A stretch of 64,000 bases of DNA from an uncultured bacterium (GTDB lineage: Bacteria > Cyanobacteriota > Vampirovibrionia > Gastranaerophilales > Gastranaerophilaceae): NCBI GenBank assembly GCA_900549855.1, contig URPS01000003.1, positions 17,194-81,193 of the forward strand. The letters run 5' to 3'. The notes beneath the pieces are model-generated. The model ran no database searches and was not told the origin of the DNA. It saw nothing but the letters and a program-made list of their open reading frames with translations. The position numbers and the translations under genes are program-made. This document shows, piece by piece, positions 7,390 through 15,526 of the stretch. The first letter of the stretch is position 1. Every line of letters begins with the position of its first letter.

Positions 7390-7437
7390 TAAGGTAAGTA
7401 ATTAAGTGCCATTATTATAAGAAAAACCTTCAAGAAA

Positions 7438-7474
7438 GAAGACTGGATTGCTTCGCTCCCGCTCGCAATGACGT
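7438..7474. repeat. Dispersed intergenic repeat, copy 1 (GACTGG...CAATGACGT)
   Basis: This 37-bp unit contains GACTGGATTGCTTCGCTCCC followed by GCTCGCAATGACGT. The reverse complement of 21707-21743 matches it with three mismatches. This type of unit is widespread between genes of many bacteria; no function is established. It lies between the convergent kinase and protease genes. Confidence 0.8.
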
Positions 7475-7476
7475 TT

Positions 7477-8238
7477 TCACCCATTATCCTTCAAATCACT
7501 ATCAAAATAACCGACTATAAATTTAAATGTATTCAATGCGGTATCAATATTCATTGTACGAGGTTTATTTGCATGCTTTTCTTTAACAGTAATTGTATTG
7601 TCTTCCAAGTTTACATTCTCAATAACATACACATGCCAAGTTCTGCTATCAAGCATTTTTACACCCGTTCCAATTACAAAGCTATATTTTTTCTCTTCTT
7701 CCATTTGTTTAAAGAGTTTCATAACCTCATCTTTATATCCTGACAAATCAATATTATAATCCGTTTCTGCAATAATTCTAGGTTTTTTACCTGTTAATAT
7801 TTTCATGAAATGTGAAGGCAAATTATTCTCAAAAGAATAAGTCTTAAAACTGTCTGTGAATCTGCAAATCCAAGGTTTTGCTTTATATTTATCTTCATAT
7901 TCAGCGACAGAAACATCCATGCTTCTTATAATTTCGTTAGGTTGATATTTGTATAATTTGTCATATCCTTTAACAACCGCATTTGTCGGGACTACAAACT
8001 TTTCTTTCTCTCCCATTGGGTTGTATAAATAGCAATTCATCAATTTAGGATTCTTATCATCATATTGAATGTGTTCTTTTAAAACTTTGCATCCGTTAGG
8101 CGTGTGAGATAATGTTTCCAGCGTCGTCATGAGATAGCAATCGCTAAAATGTTGTTTTGCATTCTTAAAACCATCAATATCTTTATCAGATATTGACGCA
8201 CGAAAATTTGGATTTGCAGAACTTATACGACCTAACAT
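7477..8238 (-). CDS. Calpain-like cysteine protease candidate
   Basis: A 253-residue protein resembling the catalytic core of calpain (C2) peptidases. The segment HFSDCYLMTTLETLS (30-44) parallels the calpain GDCWFLAALASL, with Cys34 as candidate nucleophile. RTWHVYVIENVN (199-210) parallels the HAYxV block, with His202 as candidate base. The third catalytic Asn (RNPWG in calpains) is not clearly conserved, and KEKHANK is the nearest match. No signal peptide is present, so it should act inside the cell or be exported by a non-Sec route. It is divergent from rpiB. Confidence 0.6.
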   Translation of the reverse strand: MLGRISSANPNFRASISDKDIDGFKNAKQHFSDCYLMTTLETLSHTPNGCKVLKEHIQYDDKNPKLMNCYLYNPMGEKEKFVVPTNAVVKGYDKLYKYQPNEIIRSMDVSVAEYEDKYKAKPWICRFTDSFKTYSFENNLPSHFMKILTGKKPRIIAETDYNIDLSGYKDEVMKLFKQMEEEKKYSFVIGTGVKMLDSRTWHVYVIENVNLEDNTITVKEKHANKPRTMNIDTALNTFKFIVGYFDSDLKDNG

Positions 8239-8268
8239 ACTTATATTAAAGTAAAAAAATGTAAATTA

Positions 8269-8297
8269 TTGATAAATTATTGCAAAAATGTTACAAT
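8269..8297 (+). promoter_or_regulatory. Promoter of the rpiB operon
   Basis: TTGATA (8269-8274), a 17-base spacer, and TACAAT (8292-8297), followed by an AAGGAATT ribosome site before the rpiB ATG at 8322. Consensus sigma-70-type spacing. Confidence 0.7.
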
Positions 8298-8321
8298 TTT
8301 AACAAAATAAGGAATTAAAAT

Positions 8322-8750
8322 ATGAAGATAATTTTGGGCTCCGACCATGGAGGATATAATTTAAAAAACATTATTATAGCTCACTTAGAACAACAAGGTA
8401 TTGAAGTTGAAGATTTGGGCTGTTATTCTGAAGATTCTTGTGACTATCCGACAATTGCAAAAGCTGTTGCAGAAAAGGTTTTGCTTACAGGTTCAAGAGG
8501 AATTCTCGTTTGTGGAACAGGTATTGGCATGTCAATTTCTGCTAATAAATTCAAAGGGATAAGAGCTTCTTTATGTTCTGATACGTATTCTGCCAGAATG
8601 ACAAGAAAACACAACGACTCAAATATTTTATGTTTAGGTGAAAGAGTTGTCGGACATGGACTTGCACTTGATATTGTTGACACTTGGCTTGTTACAGAAT
8701 TTGAGGGTGGAAGACACAAACGAAGAGTAGATATGTTAGAATTAGGATAA
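8322..8750 (+). CDS. rpiB: Ribose-5-phosphate isomerase B
   Basis: Interconverts ribose 5-phosphate and ribulose 5-phosphate in the pentose phosphate pathway. The 142-residue protein has GSDHGGYNLK at 6-15, the catalytic Cys64 in LVCGTGIGMSISANK, and the His97 region MTRKHNDSN. Full length for the family. It is first in a tight operon: rsfS follows after 4 bases, then the TPR gene and a Tic20-like membrane protein. Preceded by a good promoter. Confidence 0.97.
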   Translation: MKIILGSDHGGYNLKNIIIAHLEQQGIEVEDLGCYSEDSCDYPTIAKAVAEKVLLTGSRGILVCGTGIGMSISANKFKGIRASLCSDTYSARMTRKHNDSNILCLGERVVGHGLALDIVDTWLVTEFEGGRHKRRVDMLELG

Positions 8751-8754
8751 AAAA

Positions 8755-9162
8755 ATGACAGAAGAATTAACATCTTATAAATTTGCTTGTATTGTAGCAA
8801 GATTTTTGGAAGAAGGAATTGCAAAAGATATTTCTATTTTAAATATCAGCAATGTGTCTTCTTTTGCAGATTATTTTGTAATCTGTTCTGCACAAACCAG
8901 TACACAAGTAAAAGCGTTGACTGAAAACTTATCAGACAAAGTAAAATCAACATTCTCAAGACTACCAATCGGACGTGAAAATGACGTTAAAAACCGTTGG
9001 AATTTGATTGATTATGGTGATGTTGTAATCCACATTTTGCAACAAGATGAAAGAGAAGCTTACGCAATAGAAAAATTCTGGAATCATGCGTTCAGTATTC
9101 CTCAAGAAACTTGGATGAATGAATCAAAAGAATACTCAAAATACGAAAATATTGAAAGATAA
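8755..9162 (+). CDS. rsfS: Ribosomal silencing factor RsfS (Iojap family)
   Basis: RsfS binds uL14 and blocks joining of ribosomal subunits when nutrients are scarce. The 135-residue protein shows the family blocks ISNVSSFADYFVICSAQTST (about 30-49) and NRWNLIDYGDVVIHI (80-94). Length is normal. It starts 4 bases after rpiB, and the next gene starts 7 bases after its stop, so it is clearly co-transcribed. Confidence 0.95.
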   Translation: MTEELTSYKFACIVARFLEEGIAKDISILNISNVSSFADYFVICSAQTSTQVKALTENLSDKVKSTFSRLPIGRENDVKNRWNLIDYGDVVIHILQQDEREAYAIEKFWNHAFSIPQETWMNESKEYSKYENIER

Positions 9163-9169
9163 TAAGAAG

Positions 9170-10240
9170 ATGGACAAAAAAGAATTAAATAAAGCAATTG
9201 AAAAAACTGTATTAAAAATGGCTCTTGAGCCTAAAAATACTGACCATTACCATGAATTGGCTAAATACTATGCAATGGATAACCAGTACGAAAAAGTTAT
9301 ATCAGTTTATGAGAGCTTGTTAGAAATTGACCCTAAAGATTTACAGACACTATTGAATTTAGGTAGTATTTGGTTCTATTCAAAAGAATACAAAAAAGCT
9401 TTGAAGTATTTTAACCAAGCAATGCTTGTAAATCCTAGCAACTATTTGGTTTACTATAACATGGCCAATACTTATGCAGAACTTAAGAATTTCCCGAAAG
9501 CTTTACATTTTTATAACAGAACACTTGATTTCAATGCTTCAGATCCGGAAGTTTATAACGCAATAGCACTTCTTTATCACGATTTTGAGGACTTTGTAGA
9601 AGCTAGAGCCTATTATGAAAAAGCATTGTCGCTTGACCCTGAAAATTTAACAGCATTGGTTGATTTAGGCAATGTTTGTTTTAAATTATTTGATTATAAT
9701 AAAGCACTTGAATATTATTACAAAGTTTTTGCGCTTGCTCCTGATAACAAGACTGTTGCATTGTGCATAGCTAACACTTTAGCTGTTTGCAAGGACAAAG
9801 AAAAATGTTATGAATACTTTGAAAAGGCGATTGCGCTCCCCGGAGATAACTATAAAGCAAATATATGTTATGCAATTGCAAAATCAGATTTCAAAGACTA
9901 TGAGGACGCTATTGAACTTTATAAACGAGCTATAAAAATCAACCCTAAAGAAGCGAACTCTTATATTTTATTAGGTAATTTGTATTCTAACGTTAAAAAA
10001 TACAAAGAAGCTGAAGAACAGTATAAAGAAGCACTTAAAATCAATAAACTTGATCCAAGTATTTATGTACTTATTGCAAACGTATATTATATGAGCGGTC
10101 AAATAGAGCGTTCAATTTACTCTTATAGAGCAGCAGTAAATATGCGCCCTGAAAATGATGAGTACAAATTGGTATTCATACAAGTTTTAGACGATTTTGT
10201 AGAAGATTATAGAAAGGAAGATATCGTTGCAGCCTTCTAA
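9170..10240 (+). CDS. Tetratricopeptide-repeat protein
   Basis: A 356-residue protein made almost wholly of about nine TPR units, for example DLQTLLNLGSIWFYSKEYKK, PSNYLVYYNMANTYAELKNF and DPSIYVLIANVYYMSGQIER. TPRs are protein-binding scaffolds; the partner is unknown. I start at ATG 9170 (MDKKELNKAIE), preceded by an AAGAAG site and just after the rsfS stop. An in-frame ATG at 9119 lies inside rsfS and is unlikely. There is no signal peptide. Its end overlaps the next gene by 14 bases. Confidence 0.9.
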   Translation: MDKKELNKAIEKTVLKMALEPKNTDHYHELAKYYAMDNQYEKVISVYESLLEIDPKDLQTLLNLGSIWFYSKEYKKALKYFNQAMLVNPSNYLVYYNMANTYAELKNFPKALHFYNRTLDFNASDPEVYNAIALLYHDFEDFVEARAYYEKALSLDPENLTALVDLGNVCFKLFDYNKALEYYYKVFALAPDNKTVALCIANTLAVCKDKEKCYEYFEKAIALPGDNYKANICYAIAKSDFKDYEDAIELYKRAIKINPKEANSYILLGNLYSNVKKYKEAEEQYKEALKINKLDPSIYVLIANVYYMSGQIERSIYSYRAAVNMRPENDEYKLVFIQVLDDFVEDYRKEDIVAAF

Positions 10241-10634
10241 ACAAATATACCCGATTGAAAGATTAATTTCAGCATTATCATACTTGACTGCAGGTGGTGC
10301 AGGTTTTGTATGGTTACTTATTGCAGCTTTAATGAAAAAGCATGTAACTCCGTTTTTGTTATATCACATTTTACAATCAATTTTTCTTTCAATTTTGTAT
10401 TTTTTGATTGCAACTTTTGCAGATTTAATTTATGTGATTTTATATAGAATTCCTCTAATTAATGCAATTCCTTATTTTATAAATATGCCGCTACCGTTTT
10501 TATTCGGCTTATCAATTTTGCAAGGTTTGACAACAGCAGTTATTTTATATCTGGCAATAACTGCATTTTGCGGAATTTATAGCTACATTCCTTGGGTATC
10601 AGATATTATAAATACAAATACCGGTAGAAAGTAA
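10227..10634 (+). CDS. Tic20-like / DUF4870-like small membrane protein
   Basis: A 135-residue protein with three or four membrane spans (about 22-38, 44-70, 84-100, 105-122). The order of motifs follows Tic20-type proteins of cyanobacteria and plastids: ERLISALSYL near the start, then LLYHILQSIFLSILYF in place of the family RFNTMQAIL block, and CGIYSYIPWVSDII in place of the C-terminal YPxIPxISD block. It begins with TTG, with AAAGGAAG 6 bases upstream, overlapping the TPR gene. In chloroplasts Tic20 is an import channel; the bacterial role is unknown. DUF4870 is the main alternative. Confidence 0.6.
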   Translation: MQPSKQIYPIERLISALSYLTAGGAGFVWLLIAALMKKHVTPFLLYHILQSIFLSILYFLIATFADLIYVILYRIPLINAIPYFINMPLPFLFGLSILQGLTTAVILYLAITAFCGIYSYIPWVSDIINTNTGRK

Positions 10635-10635
10635 A

Positions 10636-11535
10636 CTATAGCACCATTGCAAGAATCATAAGTATCATTGCACCAATTTCCATTGCGGTGGACATTCTTT
10701 GACTGAATTTATTTGAATCATATTTTGATGCAGATTTTTTAGCTTTGTTTACGCTATTTAAGCGTTTAATTCTTGTTGCTGAGTCTTCATTAGAAAATTC
10801 AGTGCCAAAAGTCTCGAATTCCATTTGGGATAATTCGTCATTCAAATTTGGATTATAAGTTTGTGCCGGACTTGCAGCTCCTGTAATTGCGTCACCATAA
10901 TTAGCATATGGTCTTGTATAATTTTTCTGTCCGAAAGGCATTCCAAAACGGCTAAATCTTGTTCCGCCCAAATCATTTGAGTTTAAATCACTAGAACGAT
11001 TATCTCGATATTCATTATCAAATTTTGAAGAGTCTGCAAGTGTTTCCGGCATGACTTCTGCTTTTATTCTATCCATACGAGTCGAATAATCGTCAACATC
11101 ATACACTTTACCAAAAAGTTTCTTTTCAATAGTTACTATACGAGTATGAAAATCTCTGTCTTTGTGTGTTACATTAAACAATTTTTTCTCAATTTCGTCT
11201 ACAATTGGGTAGTTTACAGTACTATCCGCTGCAACTTTATCTTTTTCAGCAAAACTATCTTCCGTCGGTTCTATTTCTAATCCGATAACATCAGCAGAAA
11301 TATCTCCTGAAAGGCGCTTAATACGTTTATTAACATCACCTGTAGAAGCTTTACCGTAAATTGTCTTCTCTAAACGAGAAACACGATTTTGAGTGGAGTC
11401 ATTCTTATAATCAAAACCATAAATTTCATTTTCGATTTTCGAAATAGTACTGACTTGCGTTGAAGTCGCTAATGTAGATGGGACTCCGAGCGCAAGATAC
11501 ATTAATATTAATAAAGTCGCAAGAAATTTTTTCAT
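10636..11535 (-). CDS. Secreted or anchored repeat protein with IFG-type repeats
   Basis: I do not know a function. The 299-residue product begins with a signal peptide (MKKFLATLLILMYLALGVPS). It then carries repeated units of the form E-x-x-(I/L)(Y/F)G ... R(I/L)xRLE: IENEIYGFDYKNDSTQNRVS, RLEKTIYGK, IEKKLFNV, IEKKLFGKVYDVDDYSTRM, MEFETFGTEFSNEDSATRI. The C-terminus is a hydrophobic helix (AMEIGAMILMILAMVL), a likely membrane anchor. I start at ATG 11535 because AAGGTGG is 7 bases upstream. The repeat suggests a lineage-specific surface or envelope protein. Confidence 0.8.
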   Translation of the reverse strand: MKKFLATLLILMYLALGVPSTLATSTQVSTISKIENEIYGFDYKNDSTQNRVSRLEKTIYGKASTGDVNKRIKRLSGDISADVIGLEIEPTEDSFAEKDKVAADSTVNYPIVDEIEKKLFNVTHKDRDFHTRIVTIEKKLFGKVYDVDDYSTRMDRIKAEVMPETLADSSKFDNEYRDNRSSDLNSNDLGGTRFSRFGMPFGQKNYTRPYANYGDAITGAASPAQTYNPNLNDELSQMEFETFGTEFSNEDSATRIKRLNSVNKAKKSASKYDSNKFSQRMSTAMEIGAMILMILAMVL

Positions 11536-11700
11536 AGTGGCACCACCTTGTGATACCACTATAATGGGTGGAAATAATCTTCTCTATTGAACCACGTAGT
11601 ACATTCTAAAAAATAAAAAACAGTCAATTTTCAGTAATCCGCTAGAGCAATTTTTCACTTGTACTTACCAAAACTCGTTAATCAATGTGGGGTATTCAAC

Positions 11701-11729
11701 TTTACTTTAGTTTCTTAAGAGTGTATTAT
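11701..11729 (+). promoter_or_regulatory. Promoter of rnpA, predicted to give a leaderless transcript
   Basis: TTTACT (11701-11706), a 17-base spacer and TATTAT (11724-11729). The ATG of rnpA is at 11736, 7 bases after the -10, which is where transcription should start. No Shine-Dalgarno sequence precedes the ATG. Confidence 0.6.
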
Positions 11730-11735
11730 TAAATT

Positions 11736-12080
11736 ATGTTACCAAAAGAATACAGACTAAAAAAAAGAAGCGCATTTAAAGCCACCTACAAGACTGGGAA
11801 TACACTTTATTCCGGTGGAATTACAGCTTTTTGCGGAAGAAAAAAAGATAATGCTTACCCTACAAAAATTGGTTTTGTTGTAAGCAAAAAAATTCATAAA
11901 AGAGCTGTTAAAAGGAATCGAATAAAAAGGCTAATGCGTGAAAGTTATAGACTTGCAATAAAAAATCGTACTCTTTCAAAACAGTACATGTCCGTAATAT
12001 TTGTTGCGTCTTCTAAACTTTTGGAAAAAGATTTTAAATATATTGATACACATATTAACAAATTGGCTGATAAATTATGA
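11736..12080 (+). CDS. rnpA: Ribonuclease P protein component
   Basis: Protein subunit of RNase P, which removes tRNA 5' leaders. The 114-residue product is basic and carries the family RNR signature in KRAVKRNRIKRLMRES (Arg60-Asn61-Arg62), preceded by KIGFVVSKKIHK. rpmH, normally just upstream in bacteria, is not found between here and 11535, and yidD/yidC do not follow. Instead the stop overlaps the next start (ATGA), coupling rnpA to an unknown gene. Confidence 0.93.
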   Translation: MLPKEYRLKKRSAFKATYKTGNTLYSGGITAFCGRKKDNAYPTKIGFVVSKKIHKRAVKRNRIKRLMRESYRLAIKNRTLSKQYMSVIFVASSKLLEKDFKYIDTHINKLADKL

Positions 12081-12631
12081 TAGATGGAATTATCACACCA
12101 GCATTGCGTGACATTGATTATTTAGCACCAGCTGCTCCTTATCCGGTAATACCATCCGGACTTACAGTACATCAAAAATCTATTTATCGCTACTCAATAC
12201 CGACAGATGAACAACCAACACTAACGATATTAAACTATATTCCGGATTATAACGGAAATTTCATCAAACCCGGACACTATGAACTTGCATTATCGAATGA
12301 TAAAGAATTTATGTATCTAATAGAATCTAAAGATTTGATTGCAGTTATTCCTGTGTTTAAAATTGCAGAAAATGAACAAGAATTACGCAGATATTATGAA
12401 AAAAATAAAAATTTAGACAAAAACGACAAAAAAATAATTGCCAAACAAAAAAGAAAAGAAAAATTTCAAAAAATTATTGATGCTAAGTATGCAAAAACAG
12501 GCGCAACACCCCCAAAAGAATATGAACATATGGATGCAACAATAGAATATGTAAAAGAAGGCGGGTACTATTTAATCATGTACGAAAAAGGATTTATTAG
12601 AGCATGGGGAGCTATAAAAGCAACTGAATAA
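12077..12631 (+). CDS. Uncharacterised protein coupled to rnpA
   Basis: I do not recognise this 184-residue protein. It has two globular-looking parts (TLTILNYIPDYNGNFIKPGH, and the C-terminal ATIEYVKEGGYYLIMYEKGF) joined by a highly basic helix at about 103-137 (KNLDKNDKKIIAKQKRKEKF). The basic linker could bind RNA, but that is inference. The start codon overlaps the rnpA stop by 4 bases, so translation is coupled and a shared promoter is likely. There is no signal peptide or membrane span. Confidence 0.8.
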   Translation: MIDGIITPALRDIDYLAPAAPYPVIPSGLTVHQKSIYRYSIPTDEQPTLTILNYIPDYNGNFIKPGHYELALSNDKEFMYLIESKDLIAVIPVFKIAENEQELRRYYEKNKNLDKNDKKIIAKQKRKEKFQKIIDAKYAKTGATPPKEYEHMDATIEYVKEGGYYLIMYEKGFIRAWGAIKATE

Positions 12632-12697
12632 GTACTAAACACATCGATATTGAGTCAACTTTTAACTGTTACAATTTTTTAGAGAAATATTCTAACC

Positions 12698-12726
12698 TTG
12701 TTAATTACTAAATTTTTTTATATAAT
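12698..12726 (+). promoter_or_regulatory. Promoter of the MCE-domain gene and upp
   Basis: TTGTTA (12698-12703), a 17-base spacer and a perfect TATAAT (12721-12726), followed by an AGAGGT ribosome site before ATG 12747. Confidence 0.75.
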
Positions 12727-12746
12727 ATTTCTAATACAGAGGTAAT

Positions 12747-13391
12747 ATGTCAGGGGATAAAAGAGACAATATTTTTTATATAACTCATAGTGGCGAACTT
12801 CTTATTTGGCTCGTTATAATTCTAATTATTGTTGCTGTGTCGACCATTACATATGTTTCAAATACACAAAAGGACAATGATTATAACATTTTTATGAGTG
12901 ACGTTGACGGACTTATTGTTGGCTCTCCTGTAAGAATGATGGGAATAGAAGTCGGACATGTTACGAAAATTAAACCAACAAATGGAGAAGTTTACATAAA
13001 ATTTCTTATTACTGATAAAAACCTTACATTACCACAAGGCACAATAGCAACTGTAGAATTCAGTGGTATGGCAGGTTCCAAGTCACTGGAGTTATACTTG
13101 CCGGATTCTAATACGTATATTGATAATAATGTTCCAATGATTACGGTAAATCCGCCAAAACGTTTGCATGACGCTGCCGGTTTATTGAATGATATGTTTG
13201 ATAAGCTTAATTCAATACTGTCAAATTCTTCTTCATTTGGTAATCAAATACAAAAGATGGATTTACCTAAAGTAAACAGCAATGAACAAAATATGAATGA
13301 TATTCTGAAATTTGCGGATGATATGGTCAATGAATCTAACGCTAAAGCAGAAAAATTAGGAAATGATATTAATAAATTAAGACAAAAATAG
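12747..13391 (+). CDS. MlaD/MCE-family protein
   Basis: A 214-residue single-span membrane protein with the MCE domain found in lipid-transport systems (MlaD, cyanobacterial/plastid TGD2). The membrane span is about residues 17-37 (LLIWLVIILIIVAVSTITYV). The MCE domain follows, with VDGLIVGSPVRMMGIEVGHV and GMAGSKSLELYLPD. The C-terminal ~70 residues are helical and probably oligomerise or lie in the periplasm. No MlaE permease or MlaF ATPase is adjacent, so its partners are elsewhere. upp follows by 8 bases. Confidence 0.9.
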   Translation: MSGDKRDNIFYITHSGELLIWLVIILIIVAVSTITYVSNTQKDNDYNIFMSDVDGLIVGSPVRMMGIEVGHVTKIKPTNGEVYIKFLITDKNLTLPQGTIATVEFSGMAGSKSLELYLPDSNTYIDNNVPMITVNPPKRLHDAAGLLNDMFDKLNSILSNSSSFGNQIQKMDLPKVNSNEQNMNDILKFADDMVNESNAKAEKLGNDINKLRQK

Positions 13392-13399
13392 GAGTGGTT

Positions 13400-14050
13400 A
13401 TGGAGTATAAAAATTTAAAAGTAATTTCTAATCCGATAGTAAATCAGAGTCTATGTACGATGCGCAATAAAAATACGGATACGGAAGGTGTGCGTTTAGC
13501 TGCAAGAAAACTTACCAGAATATTACTGTATGAAGCAACAAAAAACCTTCCGCAAAAGGATATTGAAATCGAAACTCCGCTTGTAAAATTTAATACTCAG
13601 ACAATTGATCCTGATATTAAAATCATAATATCCCCTATTTTAAGAGCAGGTTTAATTTTTACTGACGAAGCCGTTGATATCTTACCACAAGCAGCAATTA
13701 GACATATCGGTATGTATCGTGATGAAAAAACTTTAAAACCGGTTTGGTATTATAACAAAGTTCCAATGCCTGTTGATAATCCGAACGACTATTATATCTA
13801 TATTACAGACCCAATGCTAGCTACAGGTAATTCTCTTACTGAAGCCATAAAATTATACATTGATAAAGGCATTCCGGAAAAAAATATTTGCTGTATTTGT
13901 ATGATATCAGCTCCACAAGGTGTAGAGGCCGTTTTATCAAAATACCCAAATATAACACTTATTGTTGCAGCAGTAGATTCTCACTTGAACGAAAGAGGAT
14001 ATATCGTTCCAGGCATGGGCGATGCAGGAGATAGAATTTTTAATACGTAA
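13400..14050 (+). CDS. upp: Uracil phosphoribosyltransferase
   Basis: Salvage enzyme forming UMP from uracil and PRPP. The 216-residue product has the PRPP-binding loop DPMLATGNSL (about 138-147) and the uracil-binding C-terminal block ERGYIVPGMGDAGDR. I start at ATG 13400 because AGGAG lies 5 bases upstream; the in-frame GTG at 13394 overlaps that site. It is co-transcribed with the MCE gene, a pairing that has no obvious metabolic logic. Confidence 0.96.
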   Translation: MEYKNLKVISNPIVNQSLCTMRNKNTDTEGVRLAARKLTRILLYEATKNLPQKDIEIETPLVKFNTQTIDPDIKIIISPILRAGLIFTDEAVDILPQAAIRHIGMYRDEKTLKPVWYYNKVPMPVDNPNDYYIYITDPMLATGNSLTEAIKLYIDKGIPEKNICCICMISAPQGVEAVLSKYPNITLIVAAVDSHLNERGYIVPGMGDAGDRIFNT

Positions 14051-14119
14051 AATTTTGTAAATTTTTAAAATCGGAAAATACATTAATCCTATTTTTCAAA
14101 TACGTATTAAAATTATTAT

Positions 14120-14332
14120 ATGGACAAATATAATAATCTTACAGAACGAGAAAAAGAAGTACTAGAGCTTATAATTCAAGGCAAAAGTAATCCGCAGATA
14201 GCAAATGAATTGATACTTTCAATTCATACTGTAAAGGCGCATCTTGAAAGCATCTACAAAAAGCTTGGTGTGCATAATAAAGTTCAAGCTGCAGTTTATA
14301 CTGTTATAAATGTAAAACAAATTTTAAACTAA
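14120..14332 (+). CDS. Small LuxR-type HTH regulator
   Basis: A 70-residue protein that is only a LuxR/GerE DNA-binding domain. LTEREKEVLELIIQGKSNPQ and the recognition-helix segment SIHTVKAHLESIYKKLGVHN are classic. It lacks a receiver or ligand-binding domain, like the small stand-alone LuxR proteins known in cyanobacteria. No Shine-Dalgarno is visible before the ATG. Its 3' end overlaps the convergent LOG gene by 9 bases. Confidence 0.92.
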   Translation: MDKYNNLTEREKEVLELIIQGKSNPQIANELILSIHTVKAHLESIYKKLGVHNKVQAAVYTVINVKQILN

Positions 14333-14863
14333 ATAATCTACAACCTCTTTTGGAGTAGATGCTACGTAATAAAGTTCTTTTGAAGCCTCTGGTGCAAAAT
14401 TCTCACTAATTATAGTATTGAAAAATTCTATTAATTTATTGTAAAACCCATTTGTATTCAACAAGACGATTGGCTTTTTGTTGTACCCTAATTGTTTTTG
14501 CACTATCATCTCAGAGATTTCTTCTAAAGTTCCAAAACCTCCGGCAAGCGCTACAACAGCATCTGATAATTCATCCATCTTGGCTTTTCTTTCCCTCATA
14601 CCGCTTGTTTTATGAAATTCTACGCAATCAGAAGGATTTGCAACACCCAAGTCATAAAACTTTTGTGGCATAACACCAATTAACTTGCCACCATTATCCT
14701 TAACAGAAGAAGCGCAAGCATACATAACTCCAAGTCTTCCGCCGCCATATACAACATTAATACCTTTAGCACCAAGCATTGCACCTAATTCAGCTGCATC
14801 CTTGTAATAAATTTTGTTTAACTTATTTGAAGACGAAGCAAATACGCAAACATTTTTAATCAT
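14324..14863 (-). CDS. LOG-family Rossmann-fold protein (TIGR00730)
   Basis: A 179-residue protein of the lysine decarboxylase-like LOG family; many members are cytokinin riboside monophosphate phosphoribohydrolases or general nucleotide nucleosidases. It has GGGRLGVMYACA (about 41-52) and AGGFGTLEEISE (about 107-118), the latter being the family PGGxGTxxE with Ala for the first Pro. Arg and Glu of the catalytic region (MRERKAKMDELSD) are present. The start overlaps the pseudopilin stop by one base (TAATG). Confidence 0.9.
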   Translation of the reverse strand: MIKNVCVFASSSNKLNKIYYKDAAELGAMLGAKGINVVYGGGRLGVMYACASSVKDNGGKLIGVMPQKFYDLGVANPSDCVEFHKTSGMRERKAKMDELSDAVVALAGGFGTLEEISEMIVQKQLGYNKKPIVLLNTNGFYNKLIEFFNTIISENFAPEASKELYYVASTPKEVVDYLV

Positions 14864-15444
14864 TAATCAAAACTCCCGCCTTGCAAATAATACGAAGAAC
14901 AGCAAAGTCCGGTACCATTTTTTGAGCAATCTTGTTTTTGTTCACTTACAGGTTTTTCCTTACAAAATGGTTCAAATCTATCTGTATAAATATTAAAACC
15001 AAAAACGTCTTTTCCCCAAATATTAGGTTTTCGAGTTCCATTTATGTCATACAAAAGTACACCTACCACCCCATCTTGAGGTTTATCGAAAAATTTGTAA
15101 GCAAGAGATGAATTTGCTTGTGTTTGCATAAAATTAGAAAATCTATATGTTATGTTAGGATAAGTGCCATTCAAGAAATTAATTTTATACGCATCAACAT
15201 CATTCTTCACCTGTCCAGTTATTACTTCTGCAAATGCAGTGTGTAAATCAAAGTCCTTAGAATCTTTTTGCGTATTAATCGAATAGAAAATATTAGAAAA
15301 ATCAGACTGTACGTTTTTCCATCGAGAAGTATAATTTGCCTGAACAGTATCATCCATTGACAATGGAGCAACAAGAAAGGCTACTATCAAAAATATTACA
15401 AATAGTATTGAAACCTCTACAAGTGTAAACCCTCTTTTCTTCAT
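14863..15444 (-). CDS. Type IV pilin/pseudopilin-like protein
   Basis: A 193-residue protein with a class III prepilin signal: a basic leader (MKKR), the cleavage site G/F, Glu at mature position 5 (GFTLVEVS), then a hydrophobic helix (VSILFVIFLIVAFLVAPLS). A prepilin peptidase should process it. The C-terminal domain has several cysteines (DCSKNGTGLCCSSYY) that could form a disulfide loop. No other pilus genes are nearby. It is followed directly by the LOG gene. Confidence 0.88.
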   Translation of the reverse strand: MKKRGFTLVEVSILFVIFLIVAFLVAPLSMDDTVQANYTSRWKNVQSDFSNIFYSINTQKDSKDFDLHTAFAEVITGQVKNDVDAYKINFLNGTYPNITYRFSNFMQTQANSSLAYKFFDKPQDGVVGVLLYDINGTRKPNIWGKDVFGFNIYTDRFEPFCKEKPVSEQKQDCSKNGTGLCCSSYYLQGGSFD

Positions 15445-15526
15445 AATAACCTTTCTTTTTAATGTTACATTTTTACAGCAATAGAATGGAGCATTTGAAC
15501 AATTTCGATGTCCTGCATTTACCCCT

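Noticed and set aside
7468..7743. 91-codon plus-strand open frame (Phe/Ile-rich)
   Set aside because: Antisense to the calpain-like gene and starting in a dispersed repeat; no ribosome site or family motif.
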